Below are positions 46,701-57,798 of a DNA stretch of 64,000 bases, piece after piece; within the stretch, counting starts at the first letter, position 1; each line of letters begins with the position of its first letter. Location: assembly GCA_022578605.1 (NCBI GenBank), contig MU394056.1, forward strand, positions 1 to 64,000, read 5' to 3'. This stretch comes from Camillea tinctor. Lineage: Eukaryota; Ascomycota; Sordariomycetes; Xylariales; Xylariaceae. The notes beneath the pieces were generated by a model. That model was not told the origin of the DNA, ran no database searches, and saw only the letters and a program-made list of their open reading frames with translations. Made by a program: the position numbers and the translations under genes.

Positions 46701-48791
46701 TAGTCTGTGGTTATGAGATGGGGCCGAGAGATTCTCTACCAGGCAAGAAAGAAACGGATCTTCCTCCTTGTGACTACTAGTGCTGGAGTCACTCTGAGAC
46801 TCGGGGCTTCGCTTAGTATTAAGTTGGTCTTCATAGTCAATCATAGCTTCAAGGAACCCCGTAAAACGGCAATATCGTGGGGTAGCTGCTTTAAGCAGGG
46901 GCGCAAGAGAGGTGTCCAACTGCCCAGTAACCTTACTCATTTTCAAGTAAGCCGAAAACCCCTGACTGACGATAAAGCGAGCTTCTTCCGTTTCAAGGGA
47001 AAGCGACGGCTTCAGCGCGAGTTTAAGTTTCCTGAGGAGTAGCTGTGCGATAGGGCTGACAGTCGATGGGCGGACCGTCGTTGACTCTAATAGGTGAAGG
47101 AGGGCAGCATATTTAGGTAAACACTTATCGCGCCACGTTTTTGGATCTTTGTCGTAGGCATTCGATGCACCCTGCTCGGGAAAGGGAGATATCTCCAGCC
47201 TTTCAAACTTGGTCACAATTTGGTCCTGCCACGATTGTGGTAGAGAGAAGTCCTCCGCCTCTGCAACAGAAGGGAGGGCGCGAGATTCCACCATGCGAGG
47301 CAAGAAAACACAGAGCATATCTTCATTCGACCCCCGCGACCAATGTGTAACAACAAACCTAGTGTTTCCTGTTAGTTTTCACACAATTCTTTTCGCTATC
47401 CTTGGACTGAGGTCTTACTTCTGGAATGGTTTGAGGAAGATACTACGAAACCTAGTAGCATCGAGGTCCGAAAAGTAGGAACAGAATGGAATAAACCATT
47501 CCATCAAGGGTTCACGAGTCATAACAGCAAGGAAATCATTTATATGCGGGATGATAGAATCCATTGGCGCTTGCTGCCATACAATGACCACATTGACTAG
47601 AAGCTGCTGCCAAATCGCGGCGGGATCGGCATCGCCCATCCGTTTTGCATCCTTTGATATGGCTTGTAACGATTCCACAAGGCATTTTAGTAGGATTGAC
47701 CAATCGGTGATTCTAGTACCTTTCCTAGTTCCAGATATTGTCCCGATGCACCTGATATAGAAACAGTTGCGCAACGAGTATTCAGCACGAAGTTTATCCT
47801 CGTTGCTCGCATCAACGACAGACTTCGATATAGGACCAAAGGTTTCGGCCGTCGTATGGTGCACAACGCTTACTAGAACACCACACACCAAGTCAGACCA
47901 GGTTATGGGTTCCAAAGAGAGGCATTCTTCATTCGGCATAGAGGCGATTAATGCTCTGATCAGTTCGGGGCCGGTTGTATGTATGCCATGGCCTTGGCCC
48001 TTGACGGCTTCGGCAAACATGGTCATCAATCCGTGGTAATAGAGCCCAAAATGACGACTGTCCCTACTGGCTGTAAAGTCATCTCTGACATGGTCTATGA
48101 GACGAGTGAGGGCCTTTTCTCGGTTGGCTGGAGCTGCTGCCTTCTTCACCAGAAAGCTCAGTGCCTCGGCAGCGAATCTGGAGATGTGTGGAGGATTTCG
48201 AGCTTTGCCGAGTAGCGGCGCAAGAGCATCGAAGGTCGGTCGGATATCTGGGACGAGGAGCTTCGAAAGATATTTGAATAGGAAAGCTAGGCAGGCAAAG
48301 GTCCATTCGATGACATCCGCTGCTTGAGATCGGCTAGCAATGTCAATAATTAGAGACAGGGCGCGAGGATAATGTTTCTCAAAACGAGTGCCCAGATCGT
48401 GTGCGAATGCTGTCAGGAGGTCAAGCAGTGATTCTAAAGCCTCCGGTTCCTGCAACGATATATATTTCACCAACAATTCCATGATCTGGTCCTGGAAGTG
48501 TAGAATCTGAGGCAGACTGTCGCATAGCGGCTGTATCTCCCTCCGGAAGGAGATGTAGCTCTTGGAGACATTGAGATCGGCCCATCTTTCCAGACCATTT
48601 CTCAAATATGAAGTTGTTGCTTCGAGATCTTCTGCGTCGAGGTCGTGACGCCGTACTTTGCGCAGAGGGTCGAGGGAATGGAGCTTGGAGATCTTGGTCG
48701 AGAAAGATTCCCATCGGTGGTTTTTCTGATGAGGCGTGCTGTTCTTGCCCTTGCGGGACTTGACTATTCTTCCCGATTGTGTAGAGGGCAT
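40731..48791 (-). CDS. UTP20: U3 snoRNP / SSU processome component UTP20 (DRIM homolog)
   Basis: Two exons (48791-47419 and 47358-40731; 60-nt intron GTAAGA...CACTAG with a CTAAC branch site) encode 2666 residues, close to the roughly 2500-2700 expected. The whole protein is an array of HEAT-like helical repeats. Recognisable points are the N-terminal HHRWESF-type start (QKNHRWESFSTKISKLHSLD), the basic C-terminus typical of nucleolar proteins (RARRRRENRTRKRK, KWKKGRFEKKVKRRKEKGF), and an acidic insert shortly before it (DEEVEEDDKEEEWGGFD). In yeast Utp20 is needed for 18S rRNA maturation in the small-subunit processome. The gene is the largest in the window and shares a 426-base divergent promoter with DRN1. 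Further tiny in-frame introns in the large exon cannot be excluded. Confidence 0.93.
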
Positions 48792-49217
48792 CTTTTCTTA
48801 TACGATGCCCTCGAAGTGAGAGGCGCAACTAAATCGGTTGTCGTTCTTTTTCTTCTTCTATATCATTAGAACGGTGCTGGTTGAAATCTTCAAGTATATG
48901 GCCCCACTCTAGATTCGCATCGAGAGAAAAAAGTTCCAGTTCAACTTTTTTTTGGATAGAAAGTACAGGCATATTGCTCAAGAAGCTAAGATAAGAAGAT
49001 AAGATAAACTAATAGCTGCGTTATCGATCTTATCGGCCTTATCGTATTTTGCAGCTTATAGCTTATCCACTAGCGCAGCGCAAATCATCTTTTATTTACA
49101 TACATGCAGCATGGTCCGTCGGGGCAACTACTTAAGTACTTCTTCTAACAACTGAAGCTCAAGCTAGCTTCTGAATGGGCATATTATTATTCCACACAAC
49201 GTCACCTTCCAACAGCC
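48792..49217. promoter_or_regulatory. Bidirectional promoter UTP20 / DRN1 with clustered GATA cores
   Basis: 426 bases separate the two ATGs. Between 48990 and 49067 there are seven GATAA cores: three on the + strand (48990, 48998, 49003) and four as TTATC (49021, 49030, 49039, 49063). Three of them fit WGATAR. Fungal GATA factors (AreA/Nit2 and others) bind such sites in pairs. Binding here is inferred. Confidence 0.5.
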
Positions 49218-50973
49218 ATGGCCGCCAAAATGTATGCACCAACCTAGTCCTTTTCTCCTGAAAGAAAGAACTATCATACTAATTGATTCCAGCCTTGTTT
49301 TAGGTAGCCTCAACGGCAAGATCGAATCTGCCTTCCAGAAGCTCGCGACCTTACATCAGAAGCAGAACTTCTCGTTTGCCATCGTCACTGGCAACCTCTT
49401 CAGCGCCGATCAGGATGACGCCACTATATCGAGGCTACTAAGCGGTGCGATTCAGGTGCCAGTCACCACCTACTTTACTGTCGGCACGCTACCGTTGCCT
49501 CAAGCCGTGGTTGAGCGCATCGAGAAGGACGAAGATGTAAGAGGATTCACCACCTAAATTAGACGTGTCGCATTGACGATTGACCTTTGTGGTATTATTC
49601 AGATATGCGAGAACCTCCATTTTCTAGGGAAGCGAAGTATCACCAAGACCTCCGATGGCGTACGAATTGTCACACTGGGCGGGATTCTGGACAAGACCGT
49701 GATTGGCGGGCAGTCAAAGGAACAGCATCTCCCCTTCTACACCGCCGACGATGCGAAAGCTCTCCGTGGCGCGAATACGACCGACATACTGCTCACTACC
49801 TCTTGGCCTTCCTCCGTCTGGACCAACTCGAACGTAACGCTCACACCCGAGAACCAAGCCGCGATAGCCAGTTCCGCAGAGGTGGCGGATCTATGTGCTG
49901 CTCTTAAGCCCAAATATCACTTCTCGGCGTCTACAACCGATTTCTTCTACGAGCGCGAGCCGTTCTTCCATCCCGAATCTACCGAGGGCGAGTCAAAGTA
50001 CGTTACGCGGTTCATCTCGCTTGCCCCATATGGTAATTCGGTAAAAGCGAAAGCCCTATATGCCTTCAATATCGTACCTGCAGAATCTGTCACTACTATA
50101 CCGCAAGGCTCTACTGTATCGCCGTTCCTCTCTCGTATGGGTTCAAAGAAGCGCACTGCCCAGAACGTGGATGGATACAGCCGGTTCAGTAATGATCACG
50201 ACCAGGGACGTGGCCGTAATAAGCGTCGGAGAGGACGCTCACCTCCACCAGGCCCTGATCGATGCTTCTTCTGTCTCACCAATACCGATGTAGACACGCA
50301 TATGATCTGCTCGATAGGGGATGAATCGTATGTGACCACCGCGAAGGGGCCATTGCCTGCCTCCGATCATTTCGAGTCCTACGGCCTTTCGTTTCCTGGC
50401 CACCAGCTCATCATCCCCCTTCCTCACGAACCGACTATTCGTGCCATGGGCGAGGATGCGGAAAAGACGTATAAGGAAATGGTACGTTACAGGGAAGCTC
50501 TACAGGCCATGGTCGCATCCCAATCGAAACACAAACTTGGCGCAGTGACCTGGGAGATAAGTCGTCAGTCTGGAGTTCATGCCCATTGGCAGTTCTTGCC
50601 AGTTCCTATCGAGCTTATTAGCAAAGGACTTGTCGAGGCCGGATTCAAGGTCGAAGCGGAAAATCGCCAGTACCCGCCTTTCGAAGAGGTACAGCTTGGA
50701 TCCAGCGTTGACGAAGTTGGAGATTTCTTCCGGCTATGGATCTGGTGTGACGATAGTGATGTCTCTATCCGCGGGAAGGAATTGGTCATGCGCTTCGACG
50801 GCAGTATCCGTTTCGATCTTCAATTTGGTCGTAGAGTGATCGCGAAGCTTCTTGGGCTGGAATCGCGACTTTCCTGGCGGGACGTGGCTCAACCGCTGCA
50901 GGAGGAGACTACGGATGTCGAGAAGTTCAAGGAAGCCTTCAAGCCCTGGGATTTTGCCATGGCTGGTACATAA
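49218..50973 (+). CDS. DRN1: Cwf19-like protein, lariat-debranching-associated DRN1
   Basis: Three exons (49218-49231, 49293-49536, 49603-50973) give 542 residues, phases consistent. The start MAAKILVLGSLNGK and the TGNLF motif belong to the metallophosphatase-like N-terminal domain, which resembles the Dbr1 fold. A basic linker (GRNKRRRGRSPPP) leads to the CwfJ C-terminal domain 1: CFFC (307-310), HMICSIGDESYVTTAKGPL, FPGHQLIIPLPHEPT, and a HIT-like GVHAHWQFLPVP with His412, His414 and Gln416. CwfJ domain 2 ends the protein (DFFRLWIW...DVAQPLQEE...FKEAFKPWDF). Yeast Drn1 modulates Dbr1 lariat debranching, and S. pombe Cwf19 is in late spliceosomes. It most likely acts in the nucleus. The 14-base first exon is supported by the conserved N-terminus it completes. 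Confidence 0.92.
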
Positions 50974-51367
50974 CCACCCGGTTCGTTTCTTATACTATGG
51001 TTCGAAGGACTCGAAAAGTTTGATACCCTCTTAAATTTCTCAGCATGTTTCGGCGTTGTTCTACGTAAAGGCACTTTATACATTATCGGTGGTTACATTA
51101 TTAACTTGGGTCAATGATGCGTGAAGATTTTATCTCGGGGGATTTTCAACCTACTTATATGGGCTAGAGTAGGTAGATGTAATTGACAATCTATATCTCA
51201 CCTTGAAGATATATTTCAAATATGAAACATAATTCACGCTTGGTCTTTAAGTTCATGATGGGTTTTTTTCTCATGCTCTCGAGATATAGGTCATAGTTTC
51301 TGAACATTATGCACTATGAGTATCTAATAACTCATAGAGGTACACACAGAGGAGGGCCAAGTAAATT
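50974..51367. other. Convergent spacer
   Basis: AT-rich 394 bases between two converging genes, probably both 3' UTRs. Nothing else recognised. Confidence 0.5.
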
Positions 51368-53843
51368 TCAGCAGATCCTGTCGCTCTCTATCTTGTCTGC
51401 TTCATCCCGAAACACCTTCCGCAGACGTCGTTGATGCCACCAGGCCAGAGCACACACGATACTCACAATCCCAACCGCCGTGCTTCCCGTCACCGTCCAC
51501 CACCGCTGAGCCGCGTCGATGTCGGCCGCTGTATTGTCACTGAGTATAATGTAAGCGTCCGGGTCGCGCAACCGCAGCCAGTACGACGCCGGGACCTAAC
51601 CACAATTTGTCTGTCAGCCAGTCCTCATTCACGATTCCTCCCTCCCTCCCTCTCTCTCATAGCAGCTGATCATCAATCGATCATATTAAGGGGGGGGAGG
51701 GGCCTTTCTTCTCTCACCTTACAAGCACAGCTTCGGTACACGCCCAGGAGCTGCATCATGGTGCCGCCCACCGCCGCGAAGATGGCGACGAACCCGACGA
51801 ACACCTGGCCCCACCAGCAGATGCGCTTGGCGACGGGCTGGGTCTCGGACCAGCGCGCGCCGTACCGGGTCTTCAGCCGCGCCTCCCACGCCCACAGCCC
51901 CATCTCGCACACCTGGCTGATGGCGTACACCAGGTACGTCAGGCTGCGGCACGACAGCCCCGCGCGCGGCGTGTTGAAGGAGGTCAGGAACGCCAGCGCG
52001 CACGGTGCCAGGAGCAGGAACTGCGCGCACGCGAACACGTACGCGCAGTCCAGCGCGTCGAGCGTGAGGGACGCGCGCAGCGCTTCCGTCGATACGTTGG
52101 TTCTCTGCCCGGCGTAGGATGAGGAGGCGAGGGATGAGGATGATACGGGGCCGGGGGCGCACCCCGAGGCCGCGTACTCGCTGATGGCCTCCTGCACCCA
52201 CAGGCGCTTGTTGAGGCCGCGCTTCCAGAGCTTCTCGGTCTTGAAGCGCCCCTCGAACGCGGTCTCGACGGGGTTGTACCCCTCGAGCTTCTTGATGATG
52301 GGCCCGAGGATCCCGTAGGTCTTGGCCTTTTGCAGCTTCTGCTTCCAGAAGCTGGGGTCGTAGCGGTCGGGGCGCGCGCTGGAGCCCCCGTCGTAGACTA
52401 TGCCTTCGAGGGCGCTGGGGCTGTTGGCTGCGAGCATGGCGCACGAGACGATGGCGAGGTACGGGATTCTGTGTCAGCGGACGTTAGTGATTACCGTGTT
52501 GGACAACTTGATTTACTTTTTTTTTCCCTCAATATTGCGTTTCAGGGGTCAAGCCTCGAATGCTCAGCCCCGGACAGGCAATTATTTTCCCACTCTTAGA
52601 ACAGGTCAAAAGGAGCAATAATTTACTCACACCATCCACCCTATATATTCAATGTTAGGTGTCTGCTTAGCAGTGTTATTACTTTCGACGATTGGGGGGG
52701 ATACCTACACATTCCAAACGCCAGTGCGTGAGCGGTGTCGTTATCCCCTAAGTTATTGTCGATATCCAGGACTGTATATACGAAGCCACCGACGAAGAAC
52801 AGGATCGGCGCGCCAATCGTCGATCCAAAGCTAGAGAATAATTGGTAACATGAGCATAGATCTCTCAAGGATGAAGATAAAGGCCTCTGAACCTACCTTG
52901 CTTGCGAGTTCAGCAATACCTTGAGCTTAGTAGGTAAAGATACAACGGCCTTATTTTCATCACCGCGTGCCTTGGATTCCTCATATTCATCCACCATAAC
53001 CATGATTCGCTTCCAGATAGTGTTATGCACTAACCGCTTAACGGGAACGTGATTCCTCTTCTCCTCATCCTCCAACATGCTATCATGCCGCTCCGTCATA
53101 GTGAAATCGCTCTTCTCCAGCGTCGCCATGCGAATATTTCCCACCACCACCGCCAGGAGCAGCTGCGCCCGGAGGCGCACGGGCATGTGCGGGGGGTCCC
53201 CCTTAGGCGGGGCGAGAAACTCGAGCACCTTGCGATCGAGGGCGTACTCGTACACGGCGCTGAGCAGCATGGGCCCGGCGAACGCGAAGCAGATGGAGAG
53301 CCAGACGACGGTGTCGGCGAACATCATGAGCAGCGCGCCGAGCAGGCGCACCCAGTAGGAGGCGAAGCCGACGAGCGTGCGCGGGTGGGCCCTGAAGACG
53401 ACGTCGGGGATGGCCAGCTTGCGCGCGCGCGGCACGTTGGTGCAGAACGCCAGGCTCGGCACGAGGAACTGCACGAGCGGCCCGATCCACTGCTGCATCG
53501 CGCTCGAGCTCGAGAGCTCCCACCCGGGACACCGCGTCTCGCACCAAGCGTACGGCACCTGCACCGCGGGCGCGCCCTCCGTGTCCCCGTTGAACACGGT
53601 GCCGCACGGGAACTCGCTGTCGCCGACCGAGGACTCGAGGGCAGATATGGATACCCCCGGCGCTACGAAGGAGGGCGAGGCGTACGAGAGGTTGCCATCG
53701 CGGATCGTCAGGGAGTCGTTGAGAGCCAGGAGGCAGCAGTGCGTGAAGTTCTGACCTCCGAAGTGTATAGGCCGGGAACTGGGCGGTTGGAAGGATAGGC
53801 CGGCGAGCTGCGGGATAGCATCGCTGACAAGCGAGTATGCCAT
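51368..53843 (-). CDS. Polytopic fungal membrane protein, function unknown
   Basis: Five exons (53843-52897, 52830-52709, 52640-52631, 52468-51718, 51595-51368) give 685 residues. The third exon is a 10-base micro-exon that restores the reading FGMWWMVIPYLAIVS; skipping it breaks the frame. The first 110 residues look extracytoplasmic: possible sequons at Asn32, Asn42 and Asn51 and cysteines at 36, 37, 80, 101 and 105. About nine hydrophobic segments follow (for example IGPLVQFLVPSLAFCTNV, TIGAPILFFVGGFVYTVLD, FVGFVAIFAAVGGTMMQLL, and near the end STAVGIVSIVCALAWW). Long loops between them are charged. The protein resembles predicted integral membrane proteins found across filamentous ascomycetes, but no transporter or receptor family was recognised. 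Coding sequence is very GC-rich in two blocks (51.8-52.4 and 53.1-53.6 kb). The start was set at the ATG because the frame upstream has no other. Confidence 0.78.
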
Positions 53844-55349
53844 AGGGAGCACCTAGTTGGCTACACCTTGCGGAGGGAGAATATAACTAGTGCGACAAGC
53901 GTGCGATGACAGTGGGCCAGCTTGTGCCGACTCAGAAGCATCTCACCGGAGGGAGACTGGACAATCGGGGGGAGCTTCGTAGGAATATTTTTCAATATAT
54001 GGATGACCTGCCGTTTCAAATTCTGGTAACTTGCACGCCGTCTTGTCCACTTCTTTCAACATCCCGCCACACAGCGGAGGAGGAGAACATTCGGACTTTG
54101 ACGTGTGCAGAGTTCCGGCGCTGAAACACGGACTGGATAAGAGAGGATTTTCTTCGTCATTGGTAAGACCAGCCTCTCCCGTAGCTCAACGTCTTCCCAC
54201 TTACATTTATCCTGCGGGGTCCTGAGGCGTTAATCGTGGGAACAGGTTGGTTGAACTTGTCAAAAGTCCCCCCTCAAAGACAACACACAGACCAACGACA
54301 TAGCGTCACCCATGTTCCATGCCTCGCGGTAACTGATAGGACGCCTCTCAAATCACAAACGGCTGAAACCTTTGGGGGTGTTGTCCTGTTATCTTTCGCC
54401 ATTTCCATGTTTTAACGTGCTCCTTGCATCCACATATGACAGCATCCCGTCTTTTCTGCAGCCTACACGCTCGTGTGAATAACCTAGCTCGGAGTCTAGT
54501 ACCAGGATTCTACTTACTATAAGGTAGTATACATGCTACCGTCGAAATATATAAGACATCGCTAAAGTTGGTCTTTCTTATATCTTTCCGTATGCATATC
54601 GCCGTATGAAGAAGATGCGGTGTAAGATGTGTATCAATATTCCGGTCTCTGAAGCCAATACTCCGTATCGTAAATTATCACTTTCGATGCCTCGCTGAGG
54701 AAAACATAAATGTCGGGCATGTACCAGGTGCTGGCTACTAGTCACGTCGACTCTCTAAGTAGATGATACACGACGCCCTCATTTAACCAAATTACAAACT
54801 TGTAACCATGTCGAAAAGCCTAATACAGCTTACGAGGAATGCCATGGGAATCATTGTGTCTAGGTTTCGAGTAAAGCAACCAACCCCATAGTCAGCCAAT
54901 ATGATCATCTATAGTTCGGATACCTACATACGAAGAAAAATGGCTACGGCAACATGCATTAACGCAGGGATAAAAAGGAGTCTCGCACAACCCAGACTGT
55001 TCTCTACCTACGTAGTCGGTCAGCGTACCTAAATTCCAAAGATTGAGCCAGACCCCTTACGTTGATGGTTTCTTGGTCATGTTTTCGTCTAAAAAACAAG
55101 AGCAAAATTGGACGTGACGGAATATCCCAGATACCAGTACGGCTACATCAGGAGACACCAGCTAACACAGGAGTCGAACAAAATGTTTCCCATGGTAGTA
55201 AGAATTCATATGCCATCATGACGCCTTCCGATGCATTTCGATAATTACCTACACAACCAGCGACGATGATAGAAAAGGGGGTATATACATCCCCAAGCTA
55301 GGGGATATAATGAATAGGTACCAAAATATTCATCGGACCTACCTATTCA
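53844..55349. other. 1.5-kb intergenic region
   Basis: No gene or RNA recognised. It includes the promoter of the membrane protein (near 53850-54200) and the RPC5 3' UTR at the right. Short open frames on the + strand (53906-54124, 55062-55244) lack support. Confidence 0.5.
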
Positions 55350-56678
55350 TTAATCAATTTCCATCGCCGTGCCCTTGAACGCCACCGATTTTCCCTTCGT
55401 AGCCTTCTTAGCTGTAGTAGCAGGAGCGGCAGCCTTTCCCTTGGCTGCGGCGCCACTAGCTGTATTGTTAGTGAGCGCTTGGTCCGTATCTTCCTTCTTA
55501 ACGTCAACGGGCTGGTCGCCGCTCAAGAGATCACTGCTGCCGTCCAGACCGTCCTTCATACCGCTGACGGCCCTGAGAAACTCCTCTGTGCCCCACTGGA
55601 CCTTTAGCTGATCCGCATCGTCGATAGCCAGGGGATCCGCTTCTGTCGCTTTTTCCTTCCCTTTGCCTTTGTCCTTGGCATTTTCTTGCCGCACCTTGCG
55701 GTAGACAAGGTTGTCGGTGAATATGTTCCAGGCTTTGGGGCTCTCGTCGTCCTCGTACTTGAGCTTCCGCCACGGTTCCATCTGTACCGAGCGCAGCCGG
55801 TCGGTCATGGTCTCGGTGGTGATCTCCCCATTACCTGTCCCCGCGCTCTTGATCGACATGTGTATCGCACGTGCGGCCTGCCCGCTCGGCGCGGCGGCTC
55901 CGTCTTTGCCGGTCGGCGCAGGGCCTGCTGCGGCAGCGCCTTCATGTGGGCGGGCTAGGCGACCCTGCTCTGCTATCGCGTCAATGTGGTGGAGTTGTGG
56001 GCGCAGGTGGATCAGGGCGGAGGCTGGTGTTAGATGGAGTTGATCTGTATACATGGACAGTTCCCCAGAGTTAACAAAGCGTTCAGTTATCAACCAATTG
56101 GGCCGAGGAGGAAAGGGGAGTGGAGGGTATGACTGACTTCCTTTGAACACACCAACCATATACCGACAGTTTGTCTGCGACTCGTTCGGGAACTGTCCGC
56201 CCAAGGTCTGGGTCCTCAGGACCTTGTCCTGGCGCACGGCTTCGGTCCAGTCCAGCAGATCGATGTCTTTATCGTAGTCGTCGGCGCGACGCTTCCCACC
56301 ACGCATGGCTGGAACACCAATACCGAATCCTCCAGCAAGACCATGACTACCACCGTTCTTCGCCGCGGTGCTCTTGGCGAGAGCAGCACCCCAGCGCAGA
56401 CCCTTATCGCGATCGTAATCGGCATGGGCGTGACTCATGGGGACATCAACCTCGAGCATGCCCGAGCGCGGCTTAATGCGCACCTCGCTGAGCTGGGCGT
56501 ATGGCACATTGACGGGTCCTTGCTTGTTGGGGTGCTGTAGGATGAGTAGCTTGCGGTTGGTGGGGAGGGAGGGGTTGGTGTAGACATTGTAGCTCGCGAC
56601 GATGGGATCGGCTTCGGGGGTGGTGGTAGTAGTGGTAGTGGTAGTGGTAGGCTCTAGAGGAGGGCTGTCTACCTCCAT
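55350..56678 (-). CDS. RPC37: RNA polymerase III subunit RPC5 (yeast Rpc37 / POLR3E class)
   Basis: Two exons (56678-56138 and 56044-55350) give 411 residues. The 93-nt intron (GTCAGT...TACAG) is in frame and stop-free, so an unspliced translation inserts 31 residues. Splicing restores YMVGVFKGNQLHLTPASALI, the expected Rpc5 reading. The N-terminus has a run of ten threonines, then DPIVASYNVYTNPSLPTNRKL and LLILQHPNKQGP, the Rpc5/Sin-type start. LHLTP...LRPQLHHIDA is the conserved dimerisation-region signature with the C53 subunit. The C-terminal part is lysine- and acid-rich with EWRKLKYEDDESP-like PWRKLKYEDDESPKAW. It should act in the nucleus in Pol III initiation and termination. The ATG used begins MEVDSPPLEP; the frame upstream to 56789 lacks any ATG. 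Confidence 0.88.
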   Translation of the reverse strand: MEVDSPPLEPTTTTTTTTTTPEADPIVASYNVYTNPSLPTNRKLLILQHPNKQGPVNVPYAQLSEVRIKPRSGMLEVDVPMSHAHADYDRDKGLRWGAALAKSTAAKNGGSHGLAGGFGIGVPAMRGGKRRADDYDKDIDLLDWTEAVRQDKVLRTQTLGGQFPNESQTNCRYMVGVFKGSQSYPPLPFPPRPNWLITERFVNSGELSMYTDQLHLTPASALIHLRPQLHHIDAIAEQGRLARPHEGAAAAGPAPTGKDGAAAPSGQAARAIHMSIKSAGTGNGEITTETMTDRLRSVQMEPWRKLKYEDDESPKAWNIFTDNLVYRKVRQENAKDKGKGKEKATEADPLAIDDADQLKVQWGTEEFLRAVSGMKDGLDGSSDLLSGDQPVDVKKEDTDQALTNNTASGAAAKGKAAAPATTAKKATKGKSVAFKGTAMEID

Positions 56679-57555
56679 CCTGCGTGTTAAGAGTAATCTC
56701 AAGGTTTTGTCGAATACAGGTAAAGTAGGTAAAGCAGGTAAAGAAGTAAGTAAAGGAGCAGGAATTTTGTGGGGAAAGTTCAAGTTCAAGCTGTTTGTAG
56801 TATTTTAAGGTTGATTTAAGTTGAGTTCAGAGTAAGAAAGTTCAAATTTACCTTGTGAAATGTGAATCTCAGCTGCGAATTCTAAAAATTTAGCGGGGCA
56901 GCTGGGGTTCATTCTTTATCGCTAAAAACGTGGGGCTTATCGCGCAGTTGGGATCGTCTGCGTCCACTGCTAGTGATCCATCGGCCCCATTCTATATTTT
57001 GGACCTATAGTCTTATACATCCGTTTCCTATCAATGGGTACGTAGTGTAGTGTACGAAGTACTTATGTATAGTCTAGGTTAGTATAGTATAAATTATTTG
57101 AGTATTTAGGTACCGATATATTAATATTTTACTACATAAGTTACCTCGACTATCTCAAGTTGCTCATTAATCAAGACCACTTTAGGAAGCGCACTCATGA
57201 TCCTACGTGACGCACGCAACTCCTATAGCAATCTCTTTTAGATCCCAACATCATGGATTCTTTCAATGATTTTCAACTTCGGATACCCTGTAAAAAAGTC
57301 TCTGAATTAGTATTCCCTTCACACATTTAAATATAGCCTAGCAGGTAGGTAGGCTCAAGGTTATAAATTCTCGAATTTTCTCCTTAAGCAAAGCTATGTG
57401 TAGGTCAATATCTACAAGATCAAGCTCAGCTCAACATAGCCACCTCATCTGAACCAACATCGTCCAAAGTCCATTACAGAAGCCCACCAAGGAAAATAAA
57501 AAAAAATCACGTCTTTTCCACCCAAAATCTTACCACACCAAGCGACCTTTTTACC
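56679..57555. other. Divergent intergenic region RPC5 / small secreted protein
   Basis: AT-rich, with TACC/GGTA motifs near 57110 and 57340. It holds the RPC5 promoter (left) and that of the small secreted protein gene (right). No other feature seen. Confidence 0.45.
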
Positions 57556-57798
57556 ATGCTCTTCTTCACCAAGACCCTCTTGGCTCTTGCCACCTTCAGC
57601 CTGTGTGGCACGGTCTTGGCCGCCGACGAAATGGAGGCACGCACCGTCGATACCAGATCCATCGCTGCCTCCATCCTGCGCACGATGCATCTGCCATCGC
57701 CGGAGCCAACCGGCGGAAAGGAGCGTCGGGAGCTCAACGTTGATGGGCCTCCAGTTACAACGAAAAAGCCGCCAACCTCGCCGACTTTTGCGGCTTAG
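57556..57798 (+). CDS. Small secreted protein, unknown function
   Basis: An 80-residue open frame with ATG. Residues 1 to about 22 (MLFFTKTLLALATFSLCGTV) form a clear signal peptide with cleavage likely after VLA. The mature part of some 58 residues contains no cysteine, is rich in Thr, Pro and Arg, and has KERRE as a possible dibasic processing site. It ends TTKKPPTSPTFAA. The upstream sequence is pyrimidine- and A-rich like a fungal leader. No family recognised. It could be a candidate effector, a peptide-hormone-like precursor or a chance frame. It converges with the arrestin-like gene. Confidence 0.45.
   Translation: MLFFTKTLLALATFSLCGTVLAADEMEARTVDTRSIAASILRTMHLPSPEPTGGKERRELNVDGPPVTTKKPPTSPTFAA

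Noticed and set aside
51719..52444. Second 241-codon minus frame over the membrane-protein exon
   Set aside because: Arg/Ala/Val-rich alternative frame caused by GC bias; the other frame carries the hydrophobic segments and the splice-consistent reading.
53049..53798. 249-codon frame on the + strand
   Set aside because: Antisense of the membrane-protein first exon in a GC-rich stretch; His/Glu/Arg-rich composition without a domain.
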